Source: Oscillospiraceae bacterium (lineage in GTDB: Bacteria > Bacillota > Clostridia > Oscillospirales > SIG627). Taken from it: a stretch of 64,000 bases of DNA. Below are positions 59,746 through 64,000 of this stretch, one piece after another; position 1 is the first letter of the stretch, and each line of letters starts with the position of its first letter. A program made the position numbers and the translations under genes. The notes under the pieces are model-generated. The model saw only the letters and a list, made by a program, of their open reading frames with translations, did not search any database and had not been told where the DNA came from. The stretch lies in the NCBI GenBank assembly GCA_015063605.1, contig SVTV01000010.1, forward strand, positions 1 to 64,000, given 5' to 3'.

Positions 59746-61191
59746 TTGAATCTGAGTAATATATCCAACATCATCGGCAGAGTACTTCTTGTATGCGCCA
59801 TTCTGATGCTGCCGTGTGTCATTGTCGCCCTGATATACAAGGAAGACGCTCTTATCTCTTTTCTCATACCGATCTCCTTGATGGTCATCACCGGCCTTAT
59901 GCTTATAAAGATATCAAAGCCCGACAGCAGATTTTTCTTCGCCAAGGACGGTCTTATAGCGGTGGCTCTCTCATGGATAGTGCTGAGTATATTCGGTGCA
60001 CTTCCCCTTTATATATCGGGGACGACCGCTTCATATGTAGATGCTCTTTTTGAGACCGTATCCGGGTTCACCACAACGGGTGCCACCATATACACCAATG
60101 TGGAGATACTTCCGAAATCCATACTTTTCTGGAGAAGCTTTACTCATTGGATAGGCGGAATGGGAGTCCTCGTATTCTTGCTTGCGGTTTTGCCGAAAAC
60201 GGAAATGAGTATGATGCATATTCTAAAAGCGGAATCACCGGGACCGAAGGTGGGAAAGCTTGTCTCAAAAACACGTTCTTCAGCACGAATCCTTTACGGA
60301 ATATATATGACCATGACGGTTATTCTTATAGTTCTTTTGCTGCTGGGCGGCATGCCTCTTTTCGATTCCGTGGTAAATGCATTTGCTACCGCAGGTACAG
60401 GCGGCTTCGGAATATTGAACACAAGTATTGCAGGGTATAACAGCTTGTACTGTGAGATAGTGATAGGAGTATTCATGCTGCTTTTCGGTATAAATTTCAA
60501 CCTGTTTTATCTTGTCATTATCGGTCAATTCGGAAGAGCTTTGAAAAGCGAGGAGCTTCGCACATATCTTGCCATAATAATTTCAGCAATATTGCTTATT
60601 GCATGGGATATTTCAAGTATATACGAAAGCTTCGGTGAATCACTGAGATACAGCTTTTTCCAGGTATCATCGATTATAACTACAACGGGCTTCGCTACTG
60701 CGGATTTTAATCTGTGGCCGTCATTCTCGAAAATCATTCTTCTCTTACTCATGTTTATCGGAAGCTGCGCCGGTTCCACAGGAGGCGGAATAAAGATTGC
60801 AAGAATAGTGATAATCGCAAAGAACGTAAAAAACACCTTGAAGAAGGTAATTTCACCCCGTGCCGTAACATCTGTATCTCTTGACAGTGAAATTGTTGAT
60901 GAAAAAACAGTAAAAACAGTCAGCACCTATCTTTGTGCATATGTATTTATCATATGTGTTTCCACTTTGGCACTGTCTTTGGATAGATACAACGGTGTAA
61001 CTTCATTCAGTGCCGTTATGGCTTGTTTCAATAATATAGGTCCGGGCTTAAATGAAGTTGGACCCGTTGGAAATTTTTCCGGATTTTCTCCCTTTTCGAA
61101 AATAGTACTCATATTTGATATGCTTTTCGGAAGACTTGAAATATTCCCCATGATGACACTTTTCTCATTGTCGGCATGGAAGAAAAACTAA
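59746..61191 (+). CDS. trkH: Trk-type potassium uptake transporter TrkH
   Basis: 481 residues, TTG 59746 seven bases after GGGAGG. Four M1-P-M2 repeats with selectivity-filter loops such as TVSGFTTTGATIYTNVE, FATAGTGGFGILNTS, SSIITTTGFATADFN and CFNNIGPGLNEVGPVGN. About ten to twelve membrane helices. Imports K+ (with H+ or Na+) regulated by TrkA. Confidence 0.95.
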   Translation: MNLSNISNIIGRVLLVCAILMLPCVIVALIYKEDALISFLIPISLMVITGLMLIKISKPDSRFFFAKDGLIAVALSWIVLSIFGALPLYISGTTASYVDALFETVSGFTTTGATIYTNVEILPKSILFWRSFTHWIGGMGVLVFLLAVLPKTEMSMMHILKAESPGPKVGKLVSKTRSSARILYGIYMTMTVILIVLLLLGGMPLFDSVVNAFATAGTGGFGILNTSIAGYNSLYCEIVIGVFMLLFGINFNLFYLVIIGQFGRALKSEELRTYLAIIISAILLIAWDISSIYESFGESLRYSFFQVSSIITTTGFATADFNLWPSFSKIILLLLMFIGSCAGSTGGGIKIARIVIIAKNVKNTLKKVISPRAVTSVSLDSEIVDEKTVKTVSTYLCAYVFIICVSTLALSLDRYNGVTSFSAVMACFNNIGPGLNEVGPVGNFSGFSPFSKIVLIFDMLFGRLEIFPMMTLFSLSAWKKN

Positions 61192-61232
61192 AATTAAAAA
61201 GTAAAAAAACACCTTGAAAGGAATTTCAATAA

Positions 61233-63884
61233 ATGGCTAAACAACTCGATAAGACTTACGATCCCAAAAGCTTTGAAGAAAGAATATATAAATACTGGAA
61301 CGATTCCGGATTCTTCAAGCCCGATACCGATTCGGACAAACCCTCTTACACAATAGTTATTCCCCCACCCAATATAACGGGTCAGCTCCATATGGGTCAC
61401 GCTCTCGATAACACCCTTCAGGATATCCTTATAAGATATAAGAGAATGAGCGGCTTCAAAACACTCTGGCTCCCCGGAACAGACCATGCGTCCATCGCAA
61501 CGGAAGCAAAGATAGTAGAAGCAATGAGAAAAGAAGGCCTTTCCAAGGAAGATCTCGGCAGAGACGGATTCCTTAAGAGAGCTTGGGATTGGAAGGAAAA
61601 GTACGGCGGAACCATCATTTCCCAGCTTAAGAAGCTCGGTTCCTCCTGCGACTGGTCCCGTGAACGCTTCACCCTCGATGAAGGATGCAGCAAGGCAGTC
61701 AAGGAAGTATTCATCCGTCTTTACAACAAGGGTCTTATATACCGCGGCGAAAGAATAATCAACTGGTGCCCCCATTGCCTTACATCCATATCCGATGCAG
61801 AGGTCGAATATGAGGATCAGGCAGGCTTCTTCTGGCATCTCCGTTACCCCTTGAAGGATGGCAGCGGATATATCGAGCTTGCTACAACGCGTCCCGAAAC
61901 TCTTCTCGGAGATACGGCGGTTGCGGTAAATCCCAACGATGAAAGATATACGGATCTTATAGGCAAGACTCTTATCCTCCCCTTGGTAGGAAGAGAGATA
62001 CCCATCGTAGCTGACGAATACGTTGAATCCGATTTCGGAACGGGTGCAGTTAAGATCACTCCCGCTCACGACCCCAACGACTTTGAAGTAGGACGCCGCC
62101 ACGATCTTCCCATTATAAACGTTATGACTCCCGATGCAAAGATAACGGAGGATTATCCCAAGTATGCGGGCATGGACAGATACGAAGCACGCAAGGCTAT
62201 TGTTGCCGATCTTGAGGAGGGCGGATTCCTTATCAAGACAGAGCCTCACGCTCACAATGTAGGTACATGCTACCGCTGCGGAACGACCGTTGAGCCCAGA
62301 GTTTCCATGCAGTGGTTCGTTAAGATGGAGCCCCTTGCAAAGCCCGCTATAGAGGCTGTAAGAAGCGGCGATATCAAATTCATTCCCGAAAGATTCGATA
62401 AAAACTATTTTCATTGGATGGAAAACATCCGTGACTGGTGTATCTCCCGTCAGCTCTGGTGGGGACACCGCATTCCCGCATTCTTCTGCGACGATTGTGA
62501 AGAAATGGTAGTAACGGCAGACGAAAAGGCAATATGCCCCAAGTGCGGCAAGGAAATGCGTCAGGATCCCGATACTCTCGATACATGGTTCTCCTCCGCT
62601 CTCTGGCCCTTCTCCACTCTCGGTTGGCCCGAAATGACGGAAGATCTCAAGACCTTCTATCCCACCGATACTCTCGTTACCGGTTACGATATCATCACCT
62701 TCTGGGTATCGAGAATGATATTCTCAGGTCTTGAATATATGGGAGAAAAGCCCTTCTCCAACATTCTCATCCACGGACTCGTAAGAGATGCTCAGGGTAG
62801 AAAGATGTCCAAATCTCTCGGAAACGGTATTGATCCCCTTCTCATCATCGACAAATACGGTGCCGATGCATTGAGATTTGCTCTTGCAACGGGTAACTCC
62901 CCCGGAAACGATATGCGTTTCTCCGATGAAAAGATCGAAGCTGCAAGAAACTTCTGCAACAAGCTTTGGAATGCATCGAGATTCGTTCTTATGAACCTCG
63001 AAATAGAAGATATCGAAGCTCCTCACGGTCTCGCTCTCGAAGCAGAGGACAAGTGGGTGCTTTCCGCATACAACAAGCTCATAAACGAAGTAAGCGATAA
63101 CCTTGACAAGTTTGAATTGGGTATTGCTCTTCAGAAGCTTTACGATTTCACATGGGATATATTCTGCGACTGGTATATCGAGCTTGTCAAGCCCCGTCTC
63201 TTCAAGTCTCAGGACGGTGTTGAATCGGAAGAAAAGCTTGCAAGCAGAGTTACAGCACAGCATACACTTGCATTCGTTCTCTCCGGAATATGCAAGATGC
63301 TTCATCCTTTCATTCCCTTCATCACGGAAGAAATCTATTCCGCACTTCCCACAGGTGACGAAAGCGTCATGATCTCCGCATGGCCCGTAAGCCTTGAAGG
63401 AGAGCTTTATGTAAAGGAATCCGAAAGCATCAACAAGATAATCGAGATCATCGTTGCAATAAGAAACAGACGTGCCGAGATGAACGTTCCCCACTCCAAG
63501 AAGACGAGCGTTCATATAAAGACCTCTGAGCCCGATACATTCGCTTCCTCCGAAGCGTTCTTCATGCGTCTTGCTGGAGCATCCGGAATAGTTATATCCT
63601 CGGAAGAACCCGAAAATGCATCTGCTTGTGTAGCTGTAGCTACAGATTCAGCGGTTGCTTATCTGCCTCTTGCAGAAATAGTTGACGTTGAAAAGGAAAA
63701 GGAACGTCTTGCAAAGGAACGTACAAAGCTTCTCGGCGAGATTGAAAGAATAGAAAAGAAGCTTTCCAACGAAGAGTTCATCAAGAAAGCTCCCGAAAAG
63801 GTCATCAATGCCGAAAAGGAAAAGCTTTCGGGATACAAGAATGCTTTGGCAAACGTTGAAAACGCTGAGGCTTCCCTGAAATAA
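61233..63884 (+). CDS. valS: Valine--tRNA ligase
   Basis: 883 residues, complete. HIGH motif in [22 protein letters not shown]; editing domain with [22 protein letters not shown] in [17 protein letters not shown]; anticodon-binding domain and a C-terminal coiled-coil arm ([26 protein letters not shown]). A Zn-ribbon-like [15 protein letters not shown] sits in the catalytic insert. No T-box is visible in the 41 bp gap after trkH. Highly biased codon use as in dapL. Confidence 0.97.
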   Translation: MAKQLDKTYDPKSFEERIYKYWNDSGFFKPDTDSDKPSYTIVIPPPNITGQLHMGHALDNTLQDILIRYKRMSGFKTLWLPGTDHASIATEAKIVEAMRKEGLSKEDLGRDGFLKRAWDWKEKYGGTIISQLKKLGSSCDWSRERFTLDEGCSKAVKEVFIRLYNKGLIYRGERIINWCPHCLTSISDAEVEYEDQAGFFWHLRYPLKDGSGYIELATTRPETLLGDTAVAVNPNDERYTDLIGKTLILPLVGREIPIVADEYVESDFGTGAVKITPAHDPNDFEVGRRHDLPIINVMTPDAKITEDYPKYAGMDRYEARKAIVADLEEGGFLIKTEPHAHNVGTCYRCGTTVEPRVSMQWFVKMEPLAKPAIEAVRSGDIKFIPERFDKNYFHWMENIRDWCISRQLWWGHRIPAFFCDDCEEMVVTADEKAICPKCGKEMRQDPDTLDTWFSSALWPFSTLGWPEMTEDLKTFYPTDTLVTGYDIITFWVSRMIFSGLEYMGEKPFSNILIHGLVRDAQGRKMSKSLGNGIDPLLIIDKYGADALRFALATGNSPGNDMRFSDEKIEAARNFCNKLWNASRFVLMNLEIEDIEAPHGLALEAEDKWVLSAYNKLINEVSDNLDKFELGIALQKLYDFTWDIFCDWYIELVKPRLFKSQDGVESEEKLASRVTAQHTLAFVLSGICKMLHPFIPFITEEIYSALPTGDESVMISAWPVSLEGELYVKESESINKIIEIIVAIRNRRAEMNVPHSKKTSVHIKTSEPDTFASSEAFFMRLAGASGIVISSEEPENASACVAVATDSAVAYLPLAEIVDVEKEKERLAKERTKLLGEIERIEKKLSNEEFIKKAPEKVINAEKEKLSGYKNALANVENAEASLK

Positions 63885-63890
63885 TAGGGT

Positions 63891-64000
63891 ATGGAACGAT
63901 CCGATATTACTTCAAATCATAAAAGCTCATTTGAGAGAAAGCTGATATTGGACACATCAAAAAAGGCTGCACAGCTTATATTGCAGAACGGCGGAGAAAC
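63891..64000 (+). CDS. ThrE-like threonine/serine exporter, N-terminal part (3'-partial)
   Basis: Open frame from ATG 63891, seven bases after valS, to the window edge (36 codons). The residues KLILDTSKKAAQLILQNGGE resemble the start of the ThrE (DUF1212) cytoplasmic domain, where a LLxxGAExYRVE motif follows. The rest is outside the window, so the assignment is moderate. Confidence 0.6.
   Translation, partial: MERSDITSNHKSSFERKLILDTSKKAAQLILQNGGE

Noticed and set aside
61194..62468. 424-codon minus-strand frame opposite valS
   Set aside because: Shadow frame of valS, whose strongly biased codons leave the opposite strand open.

Overview
The window reads as chromosome of an endospore-forming-lineage Clostridia bacterium (Bacillota), probably an uncultured gut-type relative of the Oscillospirales/Christensenellales; the exact family cannot be fixed from the sequence alone. 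Supporting evidence is a complete eight-gene spoIIIA operon, the ylxM-ffh-rpsP-khpA translation/secretion operon, the Clostridia-style nusB-xseAB-dxs-tlyA-nadK-argR-recN operon, an LL-diaminopimelate aminotransferase, strong GGAGG-type ribosome binding sites, many sigma-A promoters with 16-18 bp spacers, and a moderate GC content by eye (not computed).

Layout. 1-11.2 kb: an ECF sigma factor running off the left edge, an AraC regulator, a GrpB-fold protein, an ECF-transporter S component divergent from a truncated MocR/PdxR-like regulator, an acetyltransferase/amidohydrolase pair, a radical SAM/YwaF pair, an NSS transporter and a MATE transporter. 11.3-17.3 kb: envelope genes (a tiny membrane protein, a large phosphate-binding-protein-like lipoprotein, a DMT transporter, two tandem paralogous coiled-coil lipoproteins). 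17.3-19.8 kb: ylxM-ffh-rpsP-khpA (minus). 19.9-25.2 kb: spoIIIAA-AH (plus), the forespore-mother cell channel complex. 25.2-26.7 kb: a small unstable region with a MITE-like repeat, a SLOG/DUF1273-like gene, a fragment of a second copy of that gene, a ribbon-helix-helix protein and inverted repeats. 26.7-27.9 kb: dapL. 28.0-39.6 kb: a long minus-strand housekeeping operon (pseudouridine synthase, nusB, TsaD-like protein, xseA, xseB, YuiD-like protein, dxs, tlyA, nadK, argR, recN, tyrS). 39.7-40.8 kb: ilvE. 41.0-47.8 kb: an accessory segment starting at tRNA-Lys: a field of short palindromes around a four-helix-bundle (S23/IVP-type) gene, three XRE-plus-helical-repeat regulators, a gluzincin-like metalloprotease lipoprotein, a membrane protein, a 4 x 75 bp tandem repeat and the second, inverted copy of the MITE-like repeat. 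47.8-58.1 kb: lipoate ligase, membrane acyltransferase, an ATPase coupled to a GHL10-amidase cell-wall enzyme, a lipoprotein and lacZ with a leader that can form competing hairpins. 58.3-64 kb: trkA-trkH, valS and the start of a ThrE-type exporter.

The most novel material is non-coding. First, the palindrome cluster with inverted spacers flanking the four-helix-bundle gene beside tRNA-Lys (41.16-41.80 kb). Second, the 180-194 bp highly structured repeat present in two inverted copies (25.2 and 46.6 kb). Third, the 75 bp tandem array whose unit can fold in two mutually exclusive ways, upstream of an unknown membrane protein. Other observations are a MocR regulator that has lost both its PLP lysine and its C-terminus, and two genes (the AraC regulator and trkA) whose family-expected start positions carry ACG and ATC instead of a standard start codon. 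No CRISPR array, rRNA, integrase or transposase was seen.
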